From positions 1-46,458 of the forward strand of contig WHTH01000033.1 in the NCBI GenBank assembly GCA_009377865.1: DNA of 46,458 nucleotides. The letters are read 5' to 3'. The notes under the pieces were generated by a model. The model worked only from the letters and a program-made list of their open reading frames with translations. It searched no databases and was not told the origin of the DNA. Positions within the stretch are counted from its first letter, which is position 1. Each line of letters begins with the position of its first letter. Shown one piece after another: positions 10,415 to 20,056 of the stretch. This DNA comes from Pseudonocardiaceae bacterium (GTDB lineage: Bacteria > Actinomycetota > Actinomycetes > Mycobacteriales > Pseudonocardiaceae). The translations under genes were made by a program, and so were the position numbers.

Positions 10415-12349
10415 GTGACCGAGGTCCTCGCCGCTGGGGGGATCGCGCAGTACGCCTGGCTGCTGGTCGCGCTGCCCGCCGCCGGTGCGCTGGTGCTGCT
10501 GGCGGGGGGCAGGCGAACCAACGGGTTCGGGCACCTGCTGGGCTGCGCGACGGTGCTCGGCGCCTTCGGCTACGGCGTGGCGCTGTTCGTGCAGACCGCC
10601 GGCATGCCAGCCGAGCAGCGGACCCGGGAGCTGGACCTGTTCACCTGGTTCGGCGTGCAGGCGCTGCAGGTCGACTTCGGCGTCCGGCTCGACCCGCTGT
10701 CGCTGACGTTCGTGCTGCTCATCACCGGGGTCGGCGCGTTGATCCACATCTACTCGATCGGCTACATGGCCGAAGACGACGGGCGGCGCAAGTTCTTCGG
10801 CTACCTGAACCTGTTCGTCGCGGCGATGCTCGTGCTGGTGCTGGGCGACAACTTCGTGACGCTCTACCTCGGCTGGGAGGGCGTCGGCCTGGCCTCCTAC
10901 CTGCTGATCGGCTGGCACACCGCCCGGCCGTCGGCGGCGACCGCAGCCAAGAAGGCGTTCCTGATGAACCGGGTCGGCGACGTCGGCCTGGTACTGGCGA
11001 TCTTCCTGCTGTGGGCCGAGCTCGGCACCGTGCAGTACGCCGAGGTGTTCGCCCGGTCCGGGCAGATCGACGGCGCGACGCTGGTGGCGATCACGATCCT
11101 GCTGTTGCTCGGCGCCTGCGGCAAGTCCGGCCAGTTCCCGTTGCAGGCCTGGTTGCCCGATGCCATGGAGGGCCCTACCCCGGTCTCGGCGCTGATCCAC
11201 GCCGCAACCATGGTGACGGCCGGGGTCTACCTCATCGCGCGGTGCAACCCGCTCTACGACCTCACCGCGACTGGCAGACTCGTCGTCGCGAGCGTCGGCG
11301 CGATCACGCTGATGCTCGGGGCGATCATCGGCTGCGCCTACGACGACATCAAGAAGGTGCTCGCCTATTCCACGGTCAGCCAGATCGGCTACATGTTCCT
11401 CGCCGTCGGCCTCGGTCCCGCCGGGTACGCCTTCGGCATCCTGCACCTGCTCACGCACGGCTTCTTCAAGGCCGGGCTGTTCCTCGGCGCGGGTTCGGTG
11501 ATGCACGCGATGCACGATGAGGTCGACATGCGCCGGATGGGCGGACTCGCCCGGCACCTGCCGGTCACGTTCGTGACGTTCGGGCTGGGCTACCTCGCGC
11601 TGGTCGGGTTTCCGTTCCTGTCCGGCTTCTACTCCAAGGACGCCATCATCGAGGCGGCGTTCGACCAGGGTGGCGCCGCGGGTTGGGTGTTCGGTGGGAC
11701 CGCCTTGCTCGCCGCCGGGCTCACCGCCTTCTACATGACGCGCCTGGTGCTGATGACGTTCTTCGGGCGGGAACGGTGGCTCGGGCTGCGGACTGCGCAG
11801 AACAAGGAATACCGCCCGCACGAGTCGCCGCCGGTGATGTGGGTGCCGATGGTGCTGCTGGCGCTCGGCTCGGCCGGGGCCGGCTACCTGCTCTACAGCG
11901 GTGAGCTGCTGACCGGCTGGCTCGAGCCGTCGCTCGGGGCAGTGGCATCGGTCGACGCGAGCCCGATCCCGCACGCGCTGGTGCCCTGGCTGACGGTGGC
12001 TATCTCCGCGCTCGGCGCGCTGGTGGCCTACCTGATCGTCGGGCGGCGGTCGGTTCCGGTGGCCCGGCCGCACCGGGTGTCGCTGCCGGTGCGGGCCGCG
12101 CGCGCCGAGCTATACGCCAACGCAATCAACGAGGCGGTCATCGCACGACCGGGGACCTGGGCGACGCGGGCGCTGGTGTATGTGGACAACAAGGGCGTCG
12201 ACGGGCTGGTCAACGGCACCGGGGCGCTGCTGGGCGGGACGTCGGGCCGGATGCGCAGGCTGCAGACCGGCTTCGTGCGCACCTACGCCCTCGGGATGCT
12301 CGGAGGATCCGTCCTGGTGGTCGCGATGCTGCTGGTGGTGACGTTCTGA
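10415..12349 (+). CDS. nuoL: NADH-quinone oxidoreductase subunit L
   Basis: NuoL is the distal antiporter-like proton-pumping subunit of complex I, with a long lateral helix at its C-terminus. The 644 residues contain many hydrophobic helices. Motifs include LDPLSLTFVLLITGVG, LGWEGVGLASYLLIGW with the conserved Glu, and LPDAMEGPTPVSALIHAATMV with the broken-helix region. The GTG start at 10415 has a G-rich stretch upstream but no strong Shine-Dalgarno sequence; the large inverted repeat ends only 23 bases before it. The stop shares one base with the nuoM ATG (TGATG). Confidence 0.96.
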   Translation: MTEVLAAGGIAQYAWLLVALPAAGALVLLAGGRRTNGFGHLLGCATVLGAFGYGVALFVQTAGMPAEQRTRELDLFTWFGVQALQVDFGVRLDPLSLTFVLLITGVGALIHIYSIGYMAEDDGRRKFFGYLNLFVAAMLVLVLGDNFVTLYLGWEGVGLASYLLIGWHTARPSAATAAKKAFLMNRVGDVGLVLAIFLLWAELGTVQYAEVFARSGQIDGATLVAITILLLLGACGKSGQFPLQAWLPDAMEGPTPVSALIHAATMVTAGVYLIARCNPLYDLTATGRLVVASVGAITLMLGAIIGCAYDDIKKVLAYSTVSQIGYMFLAVGLGPAGYAFGILHLLTHGFFKAGLFLGAGSVMHAMHDEVDMRRMGGLARHLPVTFVTFGLGYLALVGFPFLSGFYSKDAIIEAAFDQGGAAGWVFGGTALLAAGLTAFYMTRLVLMTFFGRERWLGLRTAQNKEYRPHESPPVMWVPMVLLALGSAGAGYLLYSGELLTGWLEPSLGAVASVDASPIPHALVPWLTVAISALGALVAYLIVGRRSVPVARPHRVSLPVRAARAELYANAINEAVIARPGTWATRALVYVDNKGVDGLVNGTGALLGGTSGRMRRLQTGFVRTYALGMLGGSVLVVAMLLVVTF

Positions 12350-13989
12350 TGGGCGCGCAAGTGAGTAGCGGGGGCCTGCTGCTGCTGGCGATGCTGCTGC
12401 TGCCGCTGGCAGGCGCACTGGCCGTCGCCCCGATGCGCTCGGCGCCGAGCACGGCCAAGGCCACCGCGCTGGCGTTCGCGCTGGCCGAACTGGTCTTCGC
12501 GGCGCTGGCGTGGCGGGCCTTCGAGCCGGGCGCCGGTCGGCTGCAGCTGGGCCTGTCGGTCGAGTGGATCCCCGAGTTCGGTGCCCGGTTCGCGCTGGGT
12601 GTCGACGGCATCGCGCTGGTCATGATCGCCCTGATCGGGGTGCTGGTGCCGATCGTGATGGGTTCCTCCTGGGAGGAGAAGCTGCCCGAGGGCCGCACCG
12701 CGGCCGGCTTCTACTCGCTGCTGCTGACCATGCAGTCGATGATGGTCGGGGTCTTCGCCGCGACCGACGTGTTCCTGTTCTACCTGTTCTTCGAGGTCAT
12801 GCTCGTGCCGATGTACTTCCTCATCGGCAGGTTCGGCGGGCCCCGCCGGCAGTACGCGGCGGTGAAGTTCTTCCTGTACTCGCTGCTCGGCGGGCTGGTG
12901 ATGCTCGCCAGCGTCATCGGCGTCTTCGTGGTGAGCTCCGAGGAGCTCGGCCAGGGCACCTTCGACTGGGCGACGCTGGTCACGATCGCCGACGACATCC
13001 CGGAGAGCGTCCAGATCTGGCTGTTCCTCGGCTTCTTCCTCGCCTTCGCGATCAAGGCACCGCTGGTGCCGCTGCACACCTGGCTTCCCGACGCCGGTGC
13101 CGAGGCGCCGGTCGGTGCGGGTGTGCTGCTGGTCGGGGTGCTCGACAAGGTCGGTGTCTACGGCTTCCTGCGCTACTGCCTTCCGCTGTTTCCCGATGCC
13201 TCCCGCCGGCTCGCGCCGATCGTGCTGGTGCTGGCGGTCGTCGGCGTCGTCTACGGCGCGCTGCTGGCCGTCGGGCAGTCCGACATGAAGCGCTTCGTCG
13301 CCTACACCTCGGTGGCACACTTCGGTTTCATCGCGCTGGGCATCTTCGCCTTCTCCACCCAGGCGCACGCCGGCGCCGTGCTCTACATGGTCAACCACGG
13401 CATCTCCACCGGGATGCTGTTCATCGTGCTGGGCATGGTGATCGCCCGCGGCGGTTCGCGGGCGATCGCCGACTACGGCGGTGTCGCGAAACTGGCCCCG
13501 GTGCTGGCCGGGATGCTGCTGCTCGCGGGCCTGTCCTTGCTGTCACTTCCCGGCACCAACACGTTCGTCTCGGAGTTCCTGGTGCTGCTCGGGTCCTACC
13601 CGCGGCAGCCGGTGTTCACCATCATCGCGACCTGCGGCATCATCCTCGCCGCGCTCTACGTGCTCTGGGTCTACCAGCGCATGATGACCGGCCCGCTGCG
13701 CGGGGCCGCCGTGCTGGGCGACGAGGAGGCACCGCGGCAACCCGCCCTCGCAGGGCCGGGTGCGGCGACCGACCCGGAGGCGACACGCAGGCGCGCCGCG
13801 GCGGCGTTCCCCGACCTCTCGAAGCGGGAGGTCGGCGTGCTCGCGCCGCTGGTCTTGCTGATCCTGCTGCTCGGCTTCTACCCGCAGCCGGTGCTCGAGG
13901 TGATCAACCCGTCGGTCGAGGCGACGATGAGCGAGGCCGGCTTCACCGACCCGGTGGGATCGACAGGCGGCGGACAGGGAGGCAACTGA
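12349..13989 (+). CDS. nuoM: NADH-quinone oxidoreductase subunit M
   Basis: NuoM is an antiporter-like proton-pumping subunit of complex I. The conserved Glu lies in FYLFFEVMLVPMYFLIG, and LPDAGAEAPVGAGVLLVGVLDKVGVYG contains the Lys of the central proton path. The protein is 546 residues with about 14 hydrophobic segments and a hydrophilic insertion near residues 455-490. The start overlaps the nuoL stop by one base, and nuoN begins one base after the stop. Confidence 0.96.
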   Translation: MGAQVSSGGLLLLAMLLLPLAGALAVAPMRSAPSTAKATALAFALAELVFAALAWRAFEPGAGRLQLGLSVEWIPEFGARFALGVDGIALVMIALIGVLVPIVMGSSWEEKLPEGRTAAGFYSLLLTMQSMMVGVFAATDVFLFYLFFEVMLVPMYFLIGRFGGPRRQYAAVKFFLYSLLGGLVMLASVIGVFVVSSEELGQGTFDWATLVTIADDIPESVQIWLFLGFFLAFAIKAPLVPLHTWLPDAGAEAPVGAGVLLVGVLDKVGVYGFLRYCLPLFPDASRRLAPIVLVLAVVGVVYGALLAVGQSDMKRFVAYTSVAHFGFIALGIFAFSTQAHAGAVLYMVNHGISTGMLFIVLGMVIARGGSRAIADYGGVAKLAPVLAGMLLLAGLSLLSLPGTNTFVSEFLVLLGSYPRQPVFTIIATCGIILAALYVLWVYQRMMTGPLRGAAVLGDEEAPRQPALAGPGAATDPEATRRRAAAAFPDLSKREVGVLAPLVLLILLLGFYPQPVLEVINPSVEATMSEAGFTDPVGSTGGGQGGN

Positions 13990-13990
13990 C

Positions 13991-15622
13991 GTGCTGGCGA
14001 TGCAGCAGATCCCCGGTGCCGAGCTGACGTTGGCGCAGGGCGTGCAGTTGCCCGGGATCGACTATGGCGCGTTGGCGCCGCTGCTGGTGATCTTCGGCGC
14101 CGGGTGTGCCGGCGTGGTGGTCGAGGCGGTCGCGCCGCGGCCGGCGCGGTGGCCGGCGCAGGTGTTGCTGACCGTGCTCGGCCTCGCCGCGGCCGCGGTG
14201 ACGCTGGGGATGCACCTGTCCTCGGGGGTCGGCGACGTGGTGACCCTCGCCGGTGCGGTCGTGGTGGACGGCCCGGCGCTGTTCCTGTGGGGCACGCTGC
14301 TGGCACTCGCGCTGGGTGCGGTACTGCTCATCGCGGACCGAACGGTCGAGCCGGGTGGCGCGTTCGTCGCCGACGCCGCGGTGCGGATCGGCACCGCACA
14401 GGACCGGGCGCAGAACCTGTCGGCACGGCAGGCCCCGGGGGCCGCGACCCCCGCAACGTCGGCCATGGGGGCCACCGGGTCACAGACCGAGATCTTCCCG
14501 CTGTTCCTGTTCTCGCTGGGCGGCATGATGGCCTTCGTCGCGGCCAACGACCTGCTCACGATGTTCGTCGCGCTCGAGGTGCTGAGCCTGCCGCTGTACC
14601 TGATGTGCGGGCTGGCGCGCCGCCGCCGGTTGCTGTCGCAGGAGGCCGCCGTCAAGTACTTCCTGCTCGGCGCGTTCGCCTCGGCGTTCTTCCTCTACGG
14701 CATCGCGCTGCTCTACGGCTACGCCGGTTCCGTCACGCTGGCGCAGATCGCGCAGGCCTCCGGCGGAACCGACCGGTCGGACACGCTGCTGTTCGGCGGG
14801 CTGGCGATGCTGGTGATCGGGCTGATGTTCAAGGCCTCGGTCGGCCCGTTCCACACCTGGACGCCTGACGTGTACCAGGGTGCGCCGACGCCGGTGACGG
14901 CGTTCATGGCCTCGTGCACCAAGGTCGCCGCCTTCGGGGGGATGCTGCGGGTGCTCAACGTCGGGTTCGAGTCGACCAGCTGGGAGTGGCGGGGCGTGCT
15001 GTGGGGTATCGCCATCGCCTCCATGGTGATCGGCGCGGTGCTCGGGCTGACCCAGACCGACGTCAAGCGCATGATCGCCTACTCCTCGATCGCACATGCC
15101 GGCTTCATCCTGGTCGGCGCCATCGCGCTGACCGAGCAGGGACTGTCCGGCACGCTGTTCTACCTGCTGGCCTACGGCTTCACCACGCTAGCCGCGTTCG
15201 GGGTTGTCACCCTGGTCCGCGATTCCCAGGGCGAGGCGACCCACCTGTCGCAGTGGGCGGGCCTGGCCCGCCGCTCGCCGTTGACCGCGTGGGTGTTCGC
15301 GTTCCTGCTCTTCGCGATGGCGGGTATCCCGGCCACCAGCGGGTTCACCGCCAAGTTCGCGGTGTTCTCGGCGGCGCTCGCGGACGGGATGGCACCGTTG
15401 GTCGTGATCGCGCTGGTGGCCAGCGCGGTGGCGGCGTTCTTCTACCTGCGGGTGGTCGTGCTGATGTTCTTCAGCGAGCCCGCTGCCGACGGGCCGACCG
15501 TGAGCGTGCCCGGTGGGTTCACGACCGCTGCCATCACGCTCGGTGTCGTGGTGACGGTGCTGCTCGGTGTGCTGCCCTCCTTCGCCCTGGACTGGGCGGC
15601 GCTGGGAGGATTCGCCTCCTGA
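13991..15622 (+). CDS. nuoN: NADH-quinone oxidoreductase subunit N
   Basis: NuoN is the antiporter-like subunit closest to NuoK and NuoJ. Visible motifs are MFVALEVLSLPLYLMCG (conserved Glu) and TPDVYQGAPTPVTAFMASCTKVA. The protein is 543 residues. Residues of about 118-165 form a hydrophilic Ala/Thr-rich loop, longer than in enterobacterial NuoN. It starts at GTG 13991; an ATG nine bases further on is a possible alternative. It is the last nuo gene, and only 36 bases separate it from the prenyltransferase gene, so the two are probably co-transcribed. Confidence 0.96.
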   Translation: MLAMQQIPGAELTLAQGVQLPGIDYGALAPLLVIFGAGCAGVVVEAVAPRPARWPAQVLLTVLGLAAAAVTLGMHLSSGVGDVVTLAGAVVVDGPALFLWGTLLALALGAVLLIADRTVEPGGAFVADAAVRIGTAQDRAQNLSARQAPGAATPATSAMGATGSQTEIFPLFLFSLGGMMAFVAANDLLTMFVALEVLSLPLYLMCGLARRRRLLSQEAAVKYFLLGAFASAFFLYGIALLYGYAGSVTLAQIAQASGGTDRSDTLLFGGLAMLVIGLMFKASVGPFHTWTPDVYQGAPTPVTAFMASCTKVAAFGGMLRVLNVGFESTSWEWRGVLWGIAIASMVIGAVLGLTQTDVKRMIAYSSIAHAGFILVGAIALTEQGLSGTLFYLLAYGFTTLAAFGVVTLVRDSQGEATHLSQWAGLARRSPLTAWVFAFLLFAMAGIPATSGFTAKFAVFSAALADGMAPLVVIALVASAVAAFFYLRVVVLMFFSEPAADGPTVSVPGGFTTAAITLGVVVTVLLGVLPSFALDWAALGGFAS

Positions 15623-15658
15623 CACTCGTCGTCTTGTCGTCGGGGGAGGTGAGGAGCG

Positions 15659-16666
15659 ATGAAGCCGTCGTCGTTCGACCGTGTCGCCGGGGTCGAGTTG
15701 GCTGATCCCGCGCTGCGCGATGAACTGGAGCGGGGCCTCGCCGAGGTGGAGGCGCTGCTGCACCGCGAGGTGCAGAGCGAGTTCCAGTTTCTCACCGAGA
15801 CGTCGCTGCATCTCGTCGACGCGGGCGGGAAGCGTTTCCGGCCGATGTTCACGCTGCTCGCCGGGCAGTTCGGCTCGGGTGGGAGCCAGGATGTGGTGCG
15901 GGCGGCGGCGGTGGTGGAGCTGATCCACCTGGCCACGCTGTACCACGACGACGTCATGGATGAGGCCACCATGCGCCGGGGCGCGGTCAGTGCGAACGCG
16001 CGCTGGGACAACACCGTCGCGATCCTGACCGGCGACTTCCTGTTCGCGCACGCATCCCGGCTGGTCGCCGATCTCGGGCCGGAGGCGGTGCGCATCATCG
16101 CCACGACATTCGCCGAGTTGGTCACCGGGCAGATGCGCGAGACCCTCGGGCCCCGCCACGGCGCCGACCCGGTCGAGCACTACCTCGCTGTGGTAGCGGA
16201 GAAGACCGGCTCGCTGATCGCCACCGCCGGGCGCTACGGGGCGATGTTCTCAGGCGCCGGGCAGCCGCAGACCAACGCGCTGCGCCGGTTCGGTGACGTG
16301 ATCGGCACCGCGTTCCAGATCTCCGACGACATCATCGATATCGCCTCCCCTGCGGCCGAGTCCGGCAAGACGCCGGGCACCGACCTGCGGGAGGGCGTCA
16401 AGACGCTGCCGATGCTCTACGCGCTGGCCGACCGCGGTCCTGCTGCCGAGCGGCTCACCGAACTGCTATCGGAGCCGTTGACCGACGACGCGCTGGTAGC
16501 GGAGGCACTCGACCTGCTGCGGACCTCGGGCGGGCTGGAACGGGGGATGCGAAACCTGCACTCCTATGCCGAGATGGCGCGGGCGGAGCTAGCCGTGCTG
16601 CCCGACTGCCCGGCCCGCGAGGCGTTGTCCTCTCTCACCGACTACCTCGTCGCACGCACCGGCTGA
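15659..16666 (+). CDS. trans-Polyprenyl diphosphate synthase (probable menaquinone side-chain enzyme)
   Basis: This is an all-trans isoprenyl diphosphate synthase that adds isopentenyl units to an allylic diphosphate using Mg2+. Both Asp-rich motifs are intact: DDVMD at residues 97-101 and DDIID at 223-227. The GGKRFRP substrate-binding segment is at about 56-62. The 335-residue length fits long-chain (GrcC/HepT/IspB-like) enzymes. ATG 15659 is preceded by GAGGAG. The position directly after nuoN suggests it makes the side chain of the menaquinone reduced by complex I; that role is inferred, since chain length cannot be read here. Confidence 0.9.
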   Translation: MKPSSFDRVAGVELADPALRDELERGLAEVEALLHREVQSEFQFLTETSLHLVDAGGKRFRPMFTLLAGQFGSGGSQDVVRAAAVVELIHLATLYHDDVMDEATMRRGAVSANARWDNTVAILTGDFLFAHASRLVADLGPEAVRIIATTFAELVTGQMRETLGPRHGADPVEHYLAVVAEKTGSLIATAGRYGAMFSGAGQPQTNALRRFGDVIGTAFQISDDIIDIASPAAESGKTPGTDLREGVKTLPMLYALADRGPAAERLTELLSEPLTDDALVAEALDLLRTSGGLERGMRNLHSYAEMARAELAVLPDCPAREALSSLTDYLVARTG

Positions 16667-16873
16667 GGTGCCCAAGAAAACCGGCGTGTCAGCGCATCCC
16701 GCACGGTGTGTTCGCCAATGTCGGCAGGCCCTGTCCACGGCACCGCCGGGCAGCGGTCACCCCGGTCGGGTGAAGTGATTCAACCAGTGGGCGTGGCAGC
16801 GGTGCGGCCCCTGGCGTAGCACCCGAACGGCTGATAAGACCCCTGGACGCAAGACTGTCGAGAGGAGCGGCTC

Positions 16874-17329
16874 GTGAGGTTGCTGTCCAGGTGGATGCGG
16901 CGGCACCGGTTGCTGTGCTTGCTGGGATTCGGGCTCGTCAGTGCGGGCATCGCGTGGGTGCGAAGGCGGGGGGGCCCGCCGGCAGCCCCACCGCCGGCGC
17001 CGGCGCCGTCCCGGCAGCCGATCGCCGACCTGGACACCCCCGCGATGGGAATTCCCGTCCGGGAGGTCGCTGCGGAACTCGCCCGGGACCCCGGTTCGGC
17101 GTCCCCGGACGGGGTCGGCGTGGTTCCGGGGACCTACCCGGGGTCGGCCAAGCCACTGACGGATGGTGCGGCGCCGTCTCCCGAGTACACGGTCAAGGGC
17201 AAGGAGGGATCGATGCTCTGCCACGGCCCGTCCTCGCCGTACTACAAGCGCACCAAGGCCGATGTGTGGTTCCGCAACGAGCAGGATGCAGCCGCGGCCG
17301 GTTTCCGGGCCTGGAGCCGCAACCGCTGA
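16874..17329 (+). CDS. Small membrane-anchored protein with sunset-like C-terminal domain
   Basis: This 151-residue protein has an Arg-rich N-terminus and one hydrophobic segment (about residues 12-28), then a Pro/Ala-rich linker, so it is probably anchored with the rest outside. The last 45 residues, including VKGKEGSMLCHGPSSPYY and KADVWFRNEQDAAAAGFRAW, match the pattern I know from the small sunset domain. That domain is found at the ends of various actinobacterial and other bacterial proteins and has no settled biochemical function. GAGAGGAG lies before the GTG start. The gene ends 10 bases from the stop of the convergent crotonase gene. The function is unknown. Confidence 0.7.
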   Translation: MRLLSRWMRRHRLLCLLGFGLVSAGIAWVRRRGGPPAAPPPAPAPSRQPIADLDTPAMGIPVREVAAELARDPGSASPDGVGVVPGTYPGSAKPLTDGAAPSPEYTVKGKEGSMLCHGPSSPYYKRTKADVWFRNEQDAAAAGFRAWSRNR

Positions 17330-17339
17330 ACCGGCTGGA

Positions 17340-18167
17340 TCAGCGGTCGGGGCGCAGACCGTGGATCGGCTCCGGGTTGCGCCGTGCCGAACGGGACTGC
17401 TCCAACGTCTGCGCGAATGTCTCCGATCGCAGCGAGGCTGCCTGCGGCGCGACCTCGCGCTCCACCGCCTCGGCGTGCCCGGTCATGCCGGCGGTGTCGG
17501 TCATGCTGTGCTTGGTGTCGATCACGAGGGCGCGCGGTGTGGCGGCCGCGGCAGCCGCGAGCTCCACGGCGGCATCCACAACGGCATCGTGGACGCGGTC
17601 TGTTTCGCCGGCGTAGCCGGCTGATACCAGCCGGTAGGCCAGCCCGGTGCGAACCGCCTCCTCGGCGCCGAGCACCTCGCTGAACAGCGCCATCGCTTTG
17701 GCCACCTGTGGGCCGACCGCTCGTTGCAGCATCCATGTCATGCCCCCACCGGGGTGGATTCCGAGTCGCAGGAAGCGGGCATCGAACCGGGCGCGGGGCC
17801 CGGCCAGCCGGACGTCGCAGGCGAGCGCGAGGTTGAGCCCGGCGCCGACCGCTGCGCCGTTGACCGCTGCCACCGTCGGCAGCGTGCAGCGCGCCACGGC
17901 CAGGAAGCCGTCGTATATCCGGCGCAGCGCGACATCGTCGTCGGTGCGGCCGGCATCCGCGAGCGCGCCGAGGTCGCCGCCGGCGCAGAACGCGGGAGGT
18001 GCACCGGCGATCACGATCGCGCCGAGGTCCGCATCCTGCTCGCAGTCGACGACTGCGCCGGCCAGCCGGTCGGAGAGGTCGACGGTGAGCGCGTTGCGAC
18101 GGTCCGGGTCCGACACCGTGACCACCGCCACGCGGTCCCTTCGCTCGACGAGCACATCTGCGGCCAT
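17340..18167 (-). CDS. Enoyl-CoA hydratase/isomerase (crotonase) family protein
   Basis: This is a 275-residue crotonase-fold protein acting on acyl-CoA thioesters. Oxyanion-hole regions are visible in [10 protein letters not shown] and in [20 protein letters not shown], followed by [12 protein letters not shown]. The position that holds the first catalytic Glu of classical hydratases appears to be a Phe ([10 protein letters not shown]), so simple hydratase activity is doubtful and another crotonase reaction is possible. I chose the ATG at 18167, which has AGGA nine bases upstream; an ATG at 18185 would add six residues. It diverges from htpX and converges on the sunset-like gene. Confidence 0.85.
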   Translation of the reverse strand: MAADVLVERRDRVAVVTVSDPDRRNALTVDLSDRLAGAVVDCEQDADLGAIVIAGAPPAFCAGGDLGALADAGRTDDDVALRRIYDGFLAVARCTLPTVAAVNGAAVGAGLNLALACDVRLAGPRARFDARFLRLGIHPGGGMTWMLQRAVGPQVAKAMALFSEVLGAEEAVRTGLAYRLVSAGYAGETDRVHDAVVDAAVELAAAAAATPRALVIDTKHSMTDTAGMTGHAEAVEREVAPQAASLRSETFAQTLEQSRSARRNPEPIHGLRPDR

Positions 18168-18294
18168 GGCTCGCGATCCTGCCATCGGCTTCGTCGCCCA
18201 CGGTGCCGGGGACCGCTGGTCGCCGGAACCCGGAACCCTCGGTGCGCCTGGCACGTTCTCACTGCAGACTCGATCGACCGGAGGTTGTACCGCA

Positions 18295-19164
18295 GTGCAC
18301 AGGCACTTCAACACGCTGAAGACCGCGCTGCTGCTCGGCGCGCTGAGCGCACTGGTGGTGTTCGTCGGCCAGTTCTTCGGCCGCGCCGGTTTGCTCATCG
18401 CCTTGCTGCTGGTGCTGGGGATGAACGCCTACGCCTACTTCAAGTCGGACAAGATCGCGCTTCGCGCCATGCGGGCTCGGCCGGTGTCGGAGGCAGAGCA
18501 GCCGGCGATGTACCGCATCGTCCGCCAGCTCGCGACCGACGCACGGCAGCCGATGCCGCGGCTCTACATCAGTCCCACCCAGGCGCCCAACGCGTTCGCC
18601 ACCGGTCGCAACCCGCGCAACGCCGCGGTGTGCTGCACGACCGGGATCCTGGAGCTGCTCGACGAGCGGGAGCTGCGCGGCGTGCTCGGCCACGAGCTCT
18701 GCCACGTCTACAACCGCGACATCCTCATATCGAGCGTCGCCGGAGCGCTGGCCGGCATGGTCAGCGCGCTGTCCAACCTGGCGATATTCGCGAGCATCTT
18801 CGGCGGCGGTGACGACGACGCACCCAACCCGCTGGCGATGATCCTCATCGCGCTGCTCGGCCCGATCGCGGCTAGCATCGTGCAGCTGGCGGTCAGCCGC
18901 TCGCGGGAGTACCAGGCCGACACCTCGGGCGCCGAGCTCACCGGTGACCCGCTCGCGCTCGCGAGCGCGTTGCGCAAGCTCGAACGCGGGACGCGGGCAG
19001 TGCCGCTGCGCCCGGAGCCGCAGCTCGCCTCGCAGTCGCACCTGATGATCGCCAACCCGTTCCGCCCGGGCGAGCGTGCCGCGAAGTGGTTCTCCACCCA
19101 CCCGCCACTCGCTGATCGGGTGCGCCGGCTCGAAGAGATGGCAGGCCGCGAGCTGCCCTGGTAG
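18295..19164 (+). CDS. htpX: Membrane zinc metalloprotease HtpX
   Basis: HtpX is an M48-family membrane protease that degrades damaged membrane proteins. The zinc motif HELCH is at residues 133-137 and the third ligand Glu is in SREYQAD (about 205). Two N-terminal hydrophobic segments (about 10-28 and 32-48) and two further segments (about 143-170 and 177-200) match the family topology. The 289-residue length is typical. The GTG start has GGAGG nine bases upstream. The gene is divergent from the crotonase gene and convergent with rfbA. A Cys sits inside HExxH, an allowed variable position. Confidence 0.95.
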   Translation: MHRHFNTLKTALLLGALSALVVFVGQFFGRAGLLIALLLVLGMNAYAYFKSDKIALRAMRARPVSEAEQPAMYRIVRQLATDARQPMPRLYISPTQAPNAFATGRNPRNAAVCCTTGILELLDERELRGVLGHELCHVYNRDILISSVAGALAGMVSALSNLAIFASIFGGGDDDAPNPLAMILIALLGPIAASIVQLAVSRSREYQADTSGAELTGDPLALASALRKLERGTRAVPLRPEPQLASQSHLMIANPFRPGERAAKWFSTHPPLADRVRRLEEMAGRELPW

Positions 19165-19183
19165 CCACCACGCTCGATGCCGG

Positions 19184-20056
19184 TCAGCGGGCGCTGCGGG
19201 CGACGTCCATGACGTACTCGCCGTAGCCCGACTTGGCCAGCGCCGCGCCGAGCTCGTAGCAGGCATCCGTGTCGATGAAGCCCATCCGCAGCGCGATCTC
19301 CTCGATGCAGGCGATGCGCACGCCCTGGCGGTGCTCGAGCACCTGCACGAACTGGCCGGCCTCGAGCAGCGCGTCATGCGTGCCGGTATCGAGCCAGGCG
19401 AAGCCGCGACCGAGGTCGACGAGCAGGGCGCGACCCTGCCGCAGGTAGCGCAGGTTGACGTCGGTGATCTCCAGCTCGCCGCGTGCCGACGGGCGCAACG
19501 AGCGTGCGACGTCGACGACCCCGTTGTCGTAGAAGTACAGCCCGGTGATCGCGCGGTCCGATCGTGGCACCGCGGGCTTCTCCTCGATGGAGATCAGCCG
19601 ACCGTCGGCATCGGCCTCGCCGACACCGTAGCGCTGCGGATCCTTGACCGGGTAGCCGAACAGCACGCAACCGTCCAGCGACGTCACATGGCGCCGCAGC
19701 GTGCCCGAGAAGCCCGGACCGTAGAAGATGTTGTCCCCGAGGACGAGCGCGACATCGTCGTCGCCGATGAAGTCGGCGCCGATCACGAAGGCCTCGGCGA
19801 GCCCGTTGGGCTCGGGCTGCGTGGCATAGTGCAGCTGCAGGCCGAGCTTGTTGCCGTCGCCGAGCAACCGGCGAAACGCCGGCAGATCGGTCGGGGTGGA
19901 GATGATGAGGATCTCCCGGATGCCGGCCAGCATGAGCACCGAGAGCGGGTAGTAGACCAGTGGCTTGTCGAAGATCGGCAGCAGCTGCTTGGACACGGCC
20001 TGGGTCAGCGGCTGCAGCCTGGTGCCGCTTCCCCCGGCGAGGATGATCCCCTTCAC
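19184..20056 (-). CDS. rfbA: Glucose-1-phosphate thymidylyltransferase
   Basis: The enzyme joins dTTP and glucose-1-phosphate to make dTDP-glucose, the first step to dTDP-rhamnose and other deoxysugars. The N-terminal nucleotide loop LAGGSGTRLQPLT and the following SKQLLPIFDKPLVYYPL are characteristic, as are LVLGDNIFYG and WLDTGTHDAL. At 290 residues it is full length. The start is a GTG (read from 20056). No rfbB, rfbC or rfbD lies in the window, so it is isolated from its usual partners. It lies downstream of yajQ on the same strand with a gap of about 130 bases. Confidence 0.94.
   Translation of the reverse strand: MKGIILAGGSGTRLQPLTQAVSKQLLPIFDKPLVYYPLSVLMLAGIREILIISTPTDLPAFRRLLGDGNKLGLQLHYATQPEPNGLAEAFVIGADFIGDDDVALVLGDNIFYGPGFSGTLRRHVTSLDGCVLFGYPVKDPQRYGVGEADADGRLISIEEKPAVPRSDRAITGLYFYDNGVVDVARSLRPSARGELEITDVNLRYLRQGRALLVDLGRGFAWLDTGTHDALLEAGQFVQVLEHRQGVRIACIEEIALRMGFIDTDACYELGAALAKSGYGEYVMDVARSAR

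Noticed and set aside
10310-12073. 587-codon open frame on the minus strand opposite nuoL
   Set aside because: Shadow frame with low-complexity His/Gln/Arg composition; the plus strand is NuoL.
16667-16873. Possible small gene or terminator after the prenyltransferase
   Set aside because: No open frame with good coding properties and no clear hairpin was found.
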